Assembly: GCA_903901335.1 (NCBI GenBank)
Contig: CAIUQR010000016.1
Span: 1-45,135, forward strand
Length of the DNA: 45,135 nucleotides
DNA from: an uncultured delta proteobacterium
GTDB taxonomy: Bacteria > Desulfobacterota > Desulfobulbia > Desulfobulbales > Desulfocapsaceae
Direction: 5' to 3'
Under the pieces are notes generated by a model, which was not told the origin of the DNA, searched no databases, and was given only the letters and a program-made list of their open reading frames with translations. Shown one piece after another: positions 16,185-23,150 of this stretch; the first letter of the stretch is position 1; every line of letters starts with the position of its first letter. The translations under genes and the position numbers were made by a program.

Positions 16185-16352
16185 CTTGCAAAAGTGAGGC
16201 CCACGAAAAGCTTCTGTGTTGGTTTTATCGCTCATTGAAGTCTTTAACTGCCAAGCATCGGTTTCCATCATGCTATCATGACATTTCAAACAAAGACTAT
16301 CTTTCGGATCACAATATATTCCGCATCCGGCACATATTGTTTTTTCATCCAT
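16167..16352 (-). CDS. Small zinc-ribbon protein, 61 aa
   Basis: Two cysteine pairs, ICAGCGIYCDPKDSLCLKCH, form a zinc ribbon at the N-terminus; the rest is unrecognised. The ATG at 16352 follows a purine-rich stretch (gaaagaagaa). The last codons overlap the 30-bp palindrome, so this end of the protein is constrained by DNA function. It lies between the partition locus and the origin. It could be a small regulator; a chance frame cannot be excluded. Confidence 0.5.
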   Translation of the reverse strand: MDEKTICAGCGIYCDPKDSLCLKCHDSMMETDAWQLKTSMSDKTNTEAFRGPHFCKVSMLS

Positions 16353-16410
16353 GGTTCTTCTTTCGCTTATCATTTTTTATTTGTTATTTTAAGAATGAAA
16401 AAAGTAGGTC

Positions 16411-16450
16411 CTAAAAGAGACTAAAGAATACTAAAGAATACTAAAAGAGA
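16411..16450. repeat. Four tandem 10-bp repeats
   Basis: CTAAAAGAGA, CTAAAGAATA, CTAAAGAATA, CTAAAAGAGA, in an A-B-B-A order with exact 10-base period and a further partial CTAA. The period is close to one helical turn; it may be the melting or initiator-loading segment of the origin. Confidence 0.8.
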
Positions 16451-16498
16451 CTAACTGTCATGGATCTTGAATAATAACGGTCCGTTCCAAACCAAAAC

Positions 16499-16603
16499 AT
16501 GGATAGAAGACACGGTTTCATGGATAGAAGACACGGTTTCATGGGTAGAAGACACGATTCCATGGATAGAAGACACGATTTCATGGGCAGAAGACACCAA
16601 AAG
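16499..16603. repeat. Five tandem 21-bp iterons
   Basis: Units start at 16499, 16520, 16541, 16562 and 16583 with core GGATAGAAGACACGGTTTC and few substitutions; a sixth copy is at 16781-16801. The length is typical of Rep-binding iterons and equals two helical turns. The units are also readable as a seven-residue peptide repeat, which I judge incidental. Confidence 0.85.
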
Positions 16604-16799
16604 GGAAAAAAGGAAGAAAAAAGCCTTTAAAAAAGAATTGGTTGATCTATACTTTATTGATTTTTCCTTTAATATTGATGATATACCGTAATGAGGTGTC
16701 TCCTGTGTGATTTTGTTAAATAATTACGCATTTAAAAGAGAGTAATATGTGTAGTATAAACAAATAGATAAGTAAAAAACATGGGCAGAAGACACGGTT

Positions 16800-17801
16800 T
16801 CATCTGAAGATATGGAAAAGATCTTTTTTATCCATTTTCCATCTTTTGATAATTTCATTTTTTTGTAATTCAGCTAAAGCCTTCCTTATTGTTCTTCTTA
16901 ATTCGGTCAAAGGTTGTTCTGCATTCAGATTGAGGGCAAGGACAAGAGTAGCTAACCCGTAAGGAATACCCCCTCCGGTGTGAGTTTCCAAAAAGCGGTA
17001 TAAGGCTTTAGAAACATCACCTTTGAGTTTGGCCCTCTTATCGAGGTCAATACCAGTGGTCATATTAGCCCCATAGAGAGCTAAAAAATAGGGGTTCACG
17101 GTAATATCAACCTTTGTTGATTTCGGCTTCTGGTCAACATTGGAAAGGATAGCACCTGTAATCGAACGAATAACATCACATTTTTCTAAGTTGGCCGTAT
17201 CAAAAAGTTTTGTTTCAACAACGGCTTTTGCGAGTCTTGTAAGCCCCTCTTCAATAGACCTATATTGGCTGGTTCCTCTCTCAATTCCCATGATTTGACA
17301 TAATTCGGCATAATCTGTGCTGAATTTATCGGCTTTGTATTTTTTGACTAAAAAAAGTATAGACAGTAAAACGGATTCGTCTTGAATAGAGAGTTTTTTC
17401 CCTGAAATTGTAATGGTTCCCCAATTGTTTTTTATGACGAAATCATTGTAAACAGGACGATTTGTTTTTTCTGCTCGACCCATAGGGAAAAAAGGCGATG
17501 TCCTCGCAATTTCTGTAGGCATGAATGCAAGTTTAAGTTGAACTGGTTTTCCGGTAACTTTTAAAACATGATCCTGAACCTCTTTAACTACCTCTGCAAG
17601 GTGTTGGTAGCCTTTTTTTTTGTAATCATCCCACGTTACATAATCCGAATAACTTATCCACCATCGTTGACAATGAGCTTTCTCGTAATTGTTAAGACCT
17701 TGCAAGATAAGTTCATATTCAACTTGTTTATCTTTTACATTTTTCACAACAATTTCATCTAGCGGCTTATCCATAATTTCCGGTATTATTGCACCAGCCA
17801 T
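16800..17801 (-). CDS. Plasmid replication initiator (TrfA/Rep-like), 333 aa
   Basis: A winged-helix replication initiator that should bind the adjacent iterons and recruit host helicase. The segment LAFMPTEIARTSPFFPMGRAEK followed by IKNNWGTITISGKKLSIQDE resembles TrfA-type initiators; the second winged-helix part spans about 210-330. I chose the ATG at 17801, preceded by gaggag at about 9 bases. The gene's last codons overlap the sixth iteron, linking initiator and origin. Upstream lies a strong hairpin (17837-17870) that may regulate it. Family assignment is by pattern; exact Rep class uncertain. Confidence 0.82.
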   Translation of the reverse strand: MAGAIIPEIMDKPLDEIVVKNVKDKQVEYELILQGLNNYEKAHCQRWWISYSDYVTWDDYKKKGYQHLAEVVKEVQDHVLKVTGKPVQLKLAFMPTEIARTSPFFPMGRAEKTNRPVYNDFVIKNNWGTITISGKKLSIQDESVLLSILFLVKKYKADKFSTDYAELCQIMGIERGTSQYRSIEEGLTRLAKAVVETKLFDTANLEKCDVIRSITGAILSNVDQKPKSTKVDITVNPYFLALYGANMTTGIDLDKRAKLKGDVSKALYRFLETHTGGGIPYGLATLVLALNLNAEQPLTELRRTIRKALAELQKNEIIKRWKMDKKDLFHIFR

Positions 17802-17836
17802 AATACACACTCCTCTTGATATGTGTTTTGTGGTTA

Positions 17837-17870
17837 GGCTCGTATGGGTGTTGTCGCACCTATACGAGCC
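17837..17870. promoter_or_regulatory. Strong hairpin upstream of rep
   Basis: GGCTCGTAT-GGGTG pairs with CACC-TATACGAGCC around a six-base loop. It sits between the stop of the DUF457-like gene and rep, in the leader expected for rep mRNA. A short T-run follows it only on the plus strand. It may be a bidirectional terminator or a copy-control leader structure. Confidence 0.6.
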
Positions 17871-17878
17871 GGTTTTAA

Positions 17879-18385
17879 TTAAAAGCTTCCAGTTTTGAAT
17901 CTAAATAATATCAGCAACAAACTTGTAACCCCGACAAGAAAATATTCCATAGGGGACCTGACAGGAAAAAGTTTTATTCCAAACCTCGATGACGGATTCA
18001 GAGCGGGGATTGTTCCACAAAGAGCGTCCTCGAAACAATGCAGAAATGCACCAAAAGCAAAAAATCCGAATATATAAGCTATCAATGAATATTGAATGTT
18101 TGAACTAAATCTCAAAATCCTTAAAATTTTGGATGGTGCCATATATTGAACACCTTGAGAGTTTGCAAAAAAGAATAAGATTACAACAACGACAATATAC
18201 GGCACAAACCAGTGCGTTAATTGGCGGTGTTTTTTCCTCCATGTTCTGTAGTTCCCGGTGTTCGGAAAGCCTTCCATAGCATCGGGCAGGACACTTCCAA
18301 GAGCGGCAAAAAAAGCGGCTACATTGCTCCCGGTGGCGGCGTAAACAAGCGAACCCGACAATATTTTGTGAGAAAACCAAGTCAT
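17879..18385 (-). CDS. YdjM/DUF457-like membrane metal-dependent hydrolase, 168 aa
   Basis: An integral membrane protein with four hydrophobic segments and the family features GSVLPDAMEGFP near residue 30, the basic RKKHRQLTHW stretch with paired histidines (about 50-60) and the FLHCFEDALCG motif (about 115), which supply metal ligands. YdjM-type proteins are inner-membrane and SOS-linked in enterobacteria; their substrate is unclear. It is the last gene of a minus-strand run before rep, 8 bases after its neighbour. Confidence 0.75.
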   Translation of the reverse strand: MTWFSHKILSGSLVYAATGSNVAAFFAALGSVLPDAMEGFPNTGNYRTWRKKHRQLTHWFVPYIVVVVILFFFANSQGVQYMAPSKILRILRFSSNIQYSLIAYIFGFFAFGAFLHCFEDALCGTIPALNPSSRFGIKLFPVRSPMEYFLVGVTSLLLILFRFKTGSF

Positions 18386-18393
18386 AGATTTAA

Positions 18394-18705
18394 TTAATCA
18401 TAAATTGATAGGTCATGAGGCGATAACATCAAAAGTACGCAATCGTATGCCCATCTGAAAACGAAACAAAGAAAACTAAGCAGAGCAAACCACCAAAACA
18501 TATTTCCCGATGGGTCTGTGGGAACCGTGTAATGGACAACCATAGAGAAAATAAAAACAACAAAAGACAGCGCCCCTAAAATTTTGAGAATAGCTCGAAC
18601 AATCCTGTGCAACCAAAGCATTACTAAAAAGACACCCAACTTAATTGAATAAAATGCAGATATTACAAAAGTGAGGGATAATTTTTTAGTAAGTTCTTCT
18701 GGCAT
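18394..18705 (-). CDS. Small membrane protein, 103 aa
   Basis: Two to three hydrophobic helices (about residues 12-35, 40-60 and 72-92) and little else. The ATG at 18705 gives the MPEELTKKL start. It lies between the ribbon-helix-helix gene and the DUF457-like gene with very short gaps, so all three probably share a transcript. I do not recognise the family. Confidence 0.6.
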   Translation of the reverse strand: MPEELTKKLSLTFVISAFYSIKLGVFLVMLWLHRIVRAILKILGALSFVVFIFSMVVHYTVPTDPSGNMFWWFALLSFLCFVFRWAYDCVLLMLSPHDLSIYD

Positions 18706-18721
18706 AATAAACACCGTTTTT

Positions 18722-19162
18722 CTATTTTAATTTCGCCCCAACCCCAACAAGTAATTTCCGAGTTTCAATCTTGTTACGTTGAGGTGATGCCCAAAACCGA
18801 GCGGCTAAGTCCCAAACGGCCATTCTACCGGAAAGCGGAAGGCTGTGTATTTTATCAGCCAACTCCTTGCAATTTACACCCCATTTTTCCCCGATCTCTG
18901 GTTTACAGTCATATATATTTGCCCAAACCATAGCAGCCGGATCACTATCACCGGAAACCTGGGCAACTGAACAGCCCTTTAAAGCGTCTTCGCATATCAG
19001 GGACCATTCCGCCTCCGAAAAAATTGGAATGGCCTCTTGGGTCAATTGGTTGTATCTGTCAACAAGGGTTGAAATAACACCTGAAAGACTATTTTCCTCA
19101 CCATATGAACCAATTATTTTCTGAATTTTATCGGAGATATAAACTGTTGTCCTTTTACTCAT
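18722..19162 (-). CDS. Ribbon-helix-helix regulator with extra domain, 146 aa
   Basis: Residues 1-45 (KRTTVYISDKIQKIIGSYG, then SLSGVISTLVDRYNQL) match a ribbon-helix-helix DNA-binding domain. The remaining 100 residues are helical, with FSEAEWSLICEDALKG and a conserved-looking WANIYDC...WGVNCKEL segment that may sense a ligand or pair subunits. It heads a three-gene run. A 23-base motif 58 bases upstream recurs before ardC, so this protein is the best candidate for its repressor. Confidence 0.68.
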   Translation of the reverse strand: MSKRTTVYISDKIQKIIGSYGEENSLSGVISTLVDRYNQLTQEAIPIFSEAEWSLICEDALKGCSVAQVSGDSDPAAMVWANIYDCKPEIGEKWGVNCKELADKIHSLPLSGRMAVWDLAARFWASPQRNKIETRKLLVGVGAKLK

Positions 19163-19219
19163 TTTTCTGTAGTCCTTTGTTGAGTAGTATTTTGCAGTGA
19201 TTATGTCATAATTTTAAAA

Positions 19220-19242
19220 TTACCACAGTAGCACCACGGTAT
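19220..19242. promoter_or_regulatory. Shared operator-like motif, copy 1
   Basis: The pattern ACAGTARCACCAYRGTA occurs here, upstream of the ribbon-helix-helix gene, and again at 21529-21551 upstream of ardC. The two copies agree at 19 of 23 positions. Confidence 0.55.
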
Positions 19243-19321
19243 TTTTTCGCAACGGTTTTAATTTCGGGTTGCAAGTTTTTCTGTTTTTAATAATAGGCCG
19301 CGAAGCGGAAGTTTTTCTTTT

Positions 19322-19345
19322 GCCCCTTGCCGGAGAACAAGGGGC
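19322..19345. terminator. GC-rich hairpin, possible terminator
   Basis: GCCCCTTG and CAAGGGGC form a perfect 8-bp stem with an 8-base loop. On the minus strand it is preceded by repeat R2 and followed by a run of T-like bases (aaaagaaaaac on the plus strand), so it may end the transcript coming from 19511. Confidence 0.5.
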
Positions 19346-19502
19346 TATCAAATGTTTGCCCTAGTCACACCAGCGGGAAATTTTTTGATTGCAAAATGCT
19401 TCCCCGGGCCAGGTCCCGAGGAAGCATTTTGCAATCAGATTTTTCCTCGATGTCACCGGCACCAGCGAGATCCGGGCCGGGTTAACCGGCCCTGCGATTG
19501 CA
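19343..19502 (-). repeat. Modular repeat, copy R2
   Basis: Boxes GGCTATCA (19343), TGATTGCA (19386), TGCAATCA (19430) and CGATTGCA (19495) with spacings 35, 36 and 57. The middle 36-base module is almost perfectly self-complementary, with 18-base arms around a GC-rich centre. One base is missing in the outer module. The gap 19163-19510 holds this copy, the operator-like motif and the hairpin at 19322. Confidence 0.88.
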
Positions 19503-19510
19503 AATATTAT

Positions 19511-19762
19511 TTAAGATTGTTCCAAAATATCCGCTATCTTCATTTCAGTTTCTTTTTTCTCTTTTAAAAGGGACAAAAGAGTTTTTAACTTCCGCTCTGA
19601 TTCAGAGAGTTTATATCTTGTGTTGTGGAGGATTTCATCTTTACTGATAAAATCAGTTATCAAAAAGCTGATTATTTTGGAAGAAGATTTGATATCTAAA
19701 TGGTTCTTTAGTTTTTCAAGTTCTTCAAGTTCTTCATATGTTAGTCGTAATGTGAGAGCCAT
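19511..19762 (-). CDS. CopG-like ribbon-helix-helix protein, 83 aa
   Basis: Starts MALTLRLTYEELEELEKLKNH and continues SSSKIISFLITDFI, a ribbon-helix-helix pattern; the C-terminal half is a charged coiled coil with several KLKTLL-type heptads. The ATG at 19762 has an excellent ribosome site (aaggag, 6-7 bases upstream), which excludes the longer frame from 19807. It is the last gene of the ardC group and likely a small regulator. Confidence 0.72.
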   Translation of the reverse strand: MALTLRLTYEELEELEKLKNHLDIKSSSKIISFLITDFISKDEILHNTRYKLSESERKLKTLLSLLKEKKETEMKIADILEQS

Positions 19763-19808
19763 TTTTATTCTCCTTGCCCCGGATCTCTCCGGGGCTTTGA
19801 TCTTCATA

Positions 19809-20006
19809 TCAACGATTCATTCTTATCATTTCTTCTTTTATCTCGACGCAAGCGCCCATCTGCAAGAGACAATCTTCCAACTTACTCATATACTTCATAA
19901 TGCTGAGTAGATCGGTTGCATCAGTGTTTATGATGTCCTCACCAATACCAAGATCATAAGTTTTACTTCCGTCTGATAACGTATTCTTAATTATTGAAAG
20001 CAACAT
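19809..20006 (-). CDS. Small hypothetical protein, 65 aa
   Basis: A small acidic protein ending in a helical, possibly coiled segment (LLSIMKYMSKLEDCLLQMGA). GGAGG lies 7 bases before the ATG at 20006; the ATG at 20012, which overlaps the upstream stop, would be too close to that site. Part of the ardC gene group. No domain recognised. Confidence 0.55.
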   Translation of the reverse strand: MLLSIIKNTLSDGSKTYDLGIGEDIINTDATDLLSIMKYMSKLEDCLLQMGACVEIKEEMIRMNR

Positions 20007-20008
20007 GA

Positions 20009-20515
20009 TCATACCTCCATCCCGTAAAGGTTAACAATCCCTTGAGCCAGGAATTTGAAATAATGGTTGATATCACCGTTTTTGAAATCAATCATAACCA
20101 AGTCACTTTTGATCTTCTTCTGTGTCTCCTGATCGCAACCTTTGACGAATTCAATAACAACGTCGGTATCAATGAAATGGGAAGTTCCTTCTTTGTCCAA
20201 AAGAAACCAAGATACTGTTGGGGCGTTTTTTTCCTCAAGAAATGTCTTGAACCATGTCTTGAATGAAATCTGTTGCTCTTTATTTTGCGTCTTCCAAACG
20301 GTTATCATTCCTTCAGCACGTTGAATTGTTTCTTGGCGTCTGGTTATATCCCGGCCAAACCTCGGATCAATCACCAGGGCCTTACATTTATCAATCCAGG
20401 GTTGCAGCCGTCCCGGTACATCAATCCGCTTGAATTCTTCGTTTGTTGCCCCGTTTAAATCGTTTCTGGTCCAGTTTAAAAGGTCAATTATTTCTCTGAT
20501 CTCTGATATTTTCAT
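20009..20515 (-). CDS. Hypothetical protein of the ardC group, 168 aa
   Basis: No recognised domain. The sequence is soluble and helical, with tryptophan-rich patches (LNWTRND, FKTWFKTFL, TVSWFLLD) and a C-terminal HYFKFLAQGIVN. The start at 20515 has aaggtga upstream at suitable distance; a longer frame from 20560 has no such site. It follows ardC by 58 bases on the same strand, so it probably enters the recipient in the same leading-region block. Confidence 0.6.
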   Translation of the reverse strand: MKISEIREIIDLLNWTRNDLNGATNEEFKRIDVPGRLQPWIDKCKALVIDPRFGRDITRRQETIQRAEGMITVWKTQNKEQQISFKTWFKTFLEEKNAPTVSWFLLDKEGTSHFIDTDVVIEFVKGCDQETQKKIKSDLVMIDFKNGDINHYFKFLAQGIVNLYGMEV

Positions 20516-20573
20516 ATTCATCACCTTATATTTTGAATGCCCCTGATTTCTCAGGGGCATAATATTTAAGCTT

Positions 20574-21452
20574 TTATTCCTCGGTTATTCCAAGAACAAA
20601 ATCAGCGGCTTTTTGTGCCTGGCTTGCTGCACATATCAACCATTTATTGTTATCGCGTAGTTTTTTTGACCAGCTTTGAATATAAGCTGCTGAATTATCA
20701 ATAATTCTATTCTCAATTCCTGCATTTCCGCATAAAAAGGAGGCTCCAAACTCTGCAACAAGTTCCTCTTTTGAATATTCATGAGAACCAAAGAAATGTG
20801 GTGTTGTAACGCCCTCGCGGTTAACTCTCGATTGATGACCAGTTGAATGAATGATTTCATGGAAGAGGGTAGAGTAAAATTCCTCTTCGTTTTTAAAGCT
20901 CTGCTGGTCCGGCATGGTGATTTTATCCGTTGACGGCTGGTAGCATGCACCTTTTCCGCCGTATTCGACCACGGGCCTTTGTGGCATGTTATTTAAAATG
21001 CTTTCACATTCGGCAATTGGGTTAAAATCAAGCGGGGTTTCTTCGCTTTCCGGGGTCTTGATGTTGTCGCATTGTTCAGCATTAAAAACGGTGTAGTATT
21101 TCAACATGAAGATTTTTTTGGTTTTTTCAGTCTCTTTGTCTTTATACTCAAGAGGTTTCCAGAAGATCACCGGCAACCCTTTTTCACCTTTGCGAACAGT
21201 TCCGCCTTTTTCTTTGATCTGGTTGAATGTCAAAAAATAAGGGGATTTATAAGGGGCACAGGAAAGAAGAAAATTATTTATTCCCCTATAGTTCTTTTTT
21301 GAAATAAGGTTTTTCGGGCTTCCTCCACCATTCCATGGTTTGTGCCATGGGATAGTGCCCTGTTCTAACAAAGATAAAATCCTGTCAGTAATCATCTGAT
21401 AGATTTTGCCCTGGGCGGTTGTATTGTCGATGCTGTCAGTTTTGTTTTCCAT
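20574..21452 (-). CDS. ardC: ArdC-type antirestriction protein, 292 aa
   Basis: The N-terminal ssDNA-binding domain (DUF1738, about 15-125) includes PWHKPWNGG and the YRGIN segment; the C-terminal zincin-like metallopeptidase domain has HEIIH at 198-202 and the third ligand region EELVAEFGA (about 230-238). ArdC proteins bind incoming single-stranded plasmid DNA and blunt type I restriction, and are usually made early in the recipient. Position at the head of a minus-strand block next to a large regulatory region fits such a role. All zinc ligands are present. Confidence 0.92.
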   Translation of the reverse strand: MENKTDSIDNTTAQGKIYQMITDRILSLLEQGTIPWHKPWNGGGSPKNLISKKNYRGINNFLLSCAPYKSPYFLTFNQIKEKGGTVRKGEKGLPVIFWKPLEYKDKETEKTKKIFMLKYYTVFNAEQCDNIKTPESEETPLDFNPIAECESILNNMPQRPVVEYGGKGACYQPSTDKITMPDQQSFKNEEEFYSTLFHEIIHSTGHQSRVNREGVTTPHFFGSHEYSKEELVAEFGASFLCGNAGIENRIIDNSAAYIQSWSKKLRDNNKWLICAASQAQKAADFVLGITEE

Positions 21453-21528
21453 GGTTTTTCTCCTTGCGCCTTCCTTTCGGTGGCGATCTACAAGATTTTG
21501 AGCATGGGCTAATTCCCTGCTCTCTTGA

Positions 21529-21551
21529 TTACTACAGTAACACCATAGTAA
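21529..21551. promoter_or_regulatory. Shared operator-like motif, copy 2
   Basis: Second copy of the motif described at 19220-19242, about 77 bases upstream of the ardC start, extended by an additional CATAGTAATACTATG dyad (21543-21557). Confidence 0.55.
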
Positions 21552-21592
21552 TACTATGTCAAATGTTTATTAACTATAATGGTATTTTTTAT

Positions 21593-21610
21593 GTGTTTCA
21601 CGTGAAACAC
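21593..21610. other. Perfect chromosomal-type parS site
   Basis: TGTTTCACGTGAAACA (21594-21609) is an exact match to the conserved 16-bp parS of the chromosomal ParB/Spo0J family, here extended to an 18-bp palindrome. The plasmid encodes no ParB of that family, so host ParB is the likely ligand. The site is intergenic, between ardC and repeat R3. Confidence 0.85.
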
Positions 21611-21828
21611 AACATATTGATATAACAAGATTAAACAAGAACTATAATTAGAATATATGTGCAATTTATAGGTTATGTTTTCGGGGTGAGTCCAGAGGCG
21701 AACAACTTACCGCAGATGCAGCTTTCAAATGTGATTTAGGCCCCACACTAACACACCCAAACAACGGGATGCTTTTACCTCTCAAAAGGAGAAGGTTTTA
21801 ATGTTTTTCAGGGGAGTATTATAACCTT

Positions 21829-21989
21829 TGATATCATTTCTTCGTCCAGGGCGTGAACTGCAGAAAGATTTCTGCAATCAAAACCGTGTCTGCCGGCAGC
21901 TCCGGATCTCGACTTTTGCAATCACTTATTTCCTCGATGTCACCGGCACCGGCCAGATCCGGCCCGAGAAGCCAGGCCTTATGATTGCA
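21829..21989 (-). repeat. Modular 161-bp repeat, copy R3
   Basis: Boxes TGATATCA (21829), TGCAATCA (21873), TGCAATCA (21917) and TGATTGCA (21982), spacings 36, 36 and 57. In inverted orientation it is nearly identical to R1. The 1.3-kb gap 21453-22766 holds the operator motif, parS, R3, the terminator at 22090 and clustered TGTAAAC motifs. Confidence 0.9.
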
Positions 21990-22059
21990 GATTACGATAT
22001 TCAAAAGCGGATGTAATAAGCAGCATTTGACGAATACCACAATGTGGCATGAAACAAAT

Positions 22060-22409
22060 GTTTACAATTCATTAGAAAAATTAAAAACTCCACCATTCAA
22101 ACAGATAGGTTTTCGAGAATAAACCTTGATAGGTTGAAGTGGTATTTTTTAAATTGTGCCGGATATGCACCTAACATGCACAATACAAACGATAGAATCT
22201 TATTGCCTGACCATTTGTAAACTTAGAAGTAAATAAAGAGTTCGGGAAAGCGAGTTAGGAATTTTTCACGCCCAAGAGATTGTGCAAAATGTGCCTAGCA
22301 AAAAAATGAACCACATTTAATATCGTTGCAAGTGAGGCTTTTTGTAAACCGAGTTGACATATATATAAAACAAGCAACTTTCATAAAAGAAGTGTAAACG
22401 TAGTTTACA
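22060..22409. promoter_or_regulatory. Cluster of TGTAAAC motifs before the transfer operon
   Basis: TGTAAAC or its complement occurs at 22060, 22217, 22343, 22393 and 22403; the last two form the dyad TGTAAACGTAGTTTACA (22393-22409). A TTGACA hexamer lies at 22354. The cluster is a plausible operator set for the transfer operon. Confidence 0.45.
22090..22150 (+). terminator. Orphan intrinsic terminator
   Basis: A compound hairpin (CCAC..TTCAA with TTGAAGTGG, inner AGGTTT with AAACCT) is followed by T6 at 22145-22150. No plus-strand gene precedes it, so it may end a small RNA that starts in or near R3. A further hairpin (ATTGTGC/GCACAAT) follows at about 22153-22183. Confidence 0.6.
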
Positions 22410-22766
22410 GTAACAAATAATCATATCAGTTTAAACCTTCTTAACATTTCATCTATCTGAATATATGATTTAATTATTAAATTAAAATTAATGGATATCG
22501 GAATAATCTATCTTATAAATATAATAATAACGATAGTAGATTGAATAACTGAATTACAATACGGAAACCTAATTACCGTTTTGTATGTTATGATGCGACC
22601 TGAAGCTGTTTCTTGCCTATCCTCTTGATGGTAATATGGTGCTCTGTATACCAATCCTGAAGGGTGGTATGAATTTTGTATATGGTGGGTGTTCTTGGTT
22701 CCTGTGCAAATGGAAATCAGTCAATTCATCAAAAGACCCAAATACAAACATCCGGGAGGCGCTGTA

Positions 22767-23024
22767 ATGGATAACAATCCATCAGACAACAAAATGACTA
22801 TCAACATTCCACAGCATCATTTGTGGATTAAAGGGGTTCGCGGGATAACCTCAGTATTGGAATATTTATTAGACGAAAAATTTGGTGTTGATCAGAGTAA
22901 TGAACCTGAAGAGTACGAGTTGATGAATGCAAAGAAGATAGTCCAAGCACAAAAAATCATAGAGATAATGAAAAAAAAGAGAAAGGAAGAGAAGGCCGAG
23001 GTTTTAAGAAATGAAGAACCTTAA
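22767..23024 (+). CDS. Small transfer-region protein, possible regulator, 85 aa
   Basis: Starts MDNNPSDNKMTINIP with ggagg 7 bases upstream of the ATG at 22767, which is clearly better than the longer frame from 22689. Residues about 10-45 (MTINIPQHHLWIKGVRGITSVLEYLLDEKFG) could form a ribbon-helix-helix-like unit; the C-terminus is a charged helix. First plus-strand gene before virB1, so possibly a regulator of the transfer operon. No family recognised with confidence. Confidence 0.58.
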   Translation: MDNNPSDNKMTINIPQHHLWIKGVRGITSVLEYLLDEKFGVDQSNEPEEYELMNAKKIVQAQKIIEIMKKKRKEEKAEVLRNEEP

Positions 23025-23059
23025 TTTAAAGCAACCAATACAAAATATATAACTTTGTA

Positions 23060-23089
23060 TTGACAAATATTAATATAATGAAGTATACG
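23060..23089 (+). promoter_or_regulatory. Candidate promoter of the transfer operon
   Basis: TTGACA (23060-23065) and TATACG (23084-23089) are 18 bases apart, in AT-rich DNA 62 bases before virB1. A perfect TATAAT nearby lacks a good partner. Confidence 0.45.
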
Positions 23090-23150
23090 GAAATATATTA
23101 AACACCAAAACAAAATATAATGTAATGCATTTTATGAGGGATATCTAAAT

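Larger units (their letters stand above)
16411..16801. other. Candidate replication origin (iteron region)
   Basis: The gap between the zinc-ribbon gene and rep contains four 10-bp repeats, five tandem 21-bp iterons, a partial inverted copy (ggtgtctcc near 16697) and a sixth iteron overlapping the rep stop codon. A short-period AT-rich array next to iterons and a Rep gene is the classic layout of an iteron-controlled origin. Confidence 0.75.

Noticed and set aside
16467..16691. Open frame encoding a WIEDTVS heptapeptide repeat
   Set aside because: It starts only with TTG, lacks a ribosome site, and the repeat is explained by 21-bp iterons beside rep.
21828..22016. Frames crossing the modular repeats (also near 14569-14886, 19352-19567 and 44541-44789)
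   Set aside because: They arise from the GC-rich repeat sequence, lack starts with ribosome sites and do not agree between copies.
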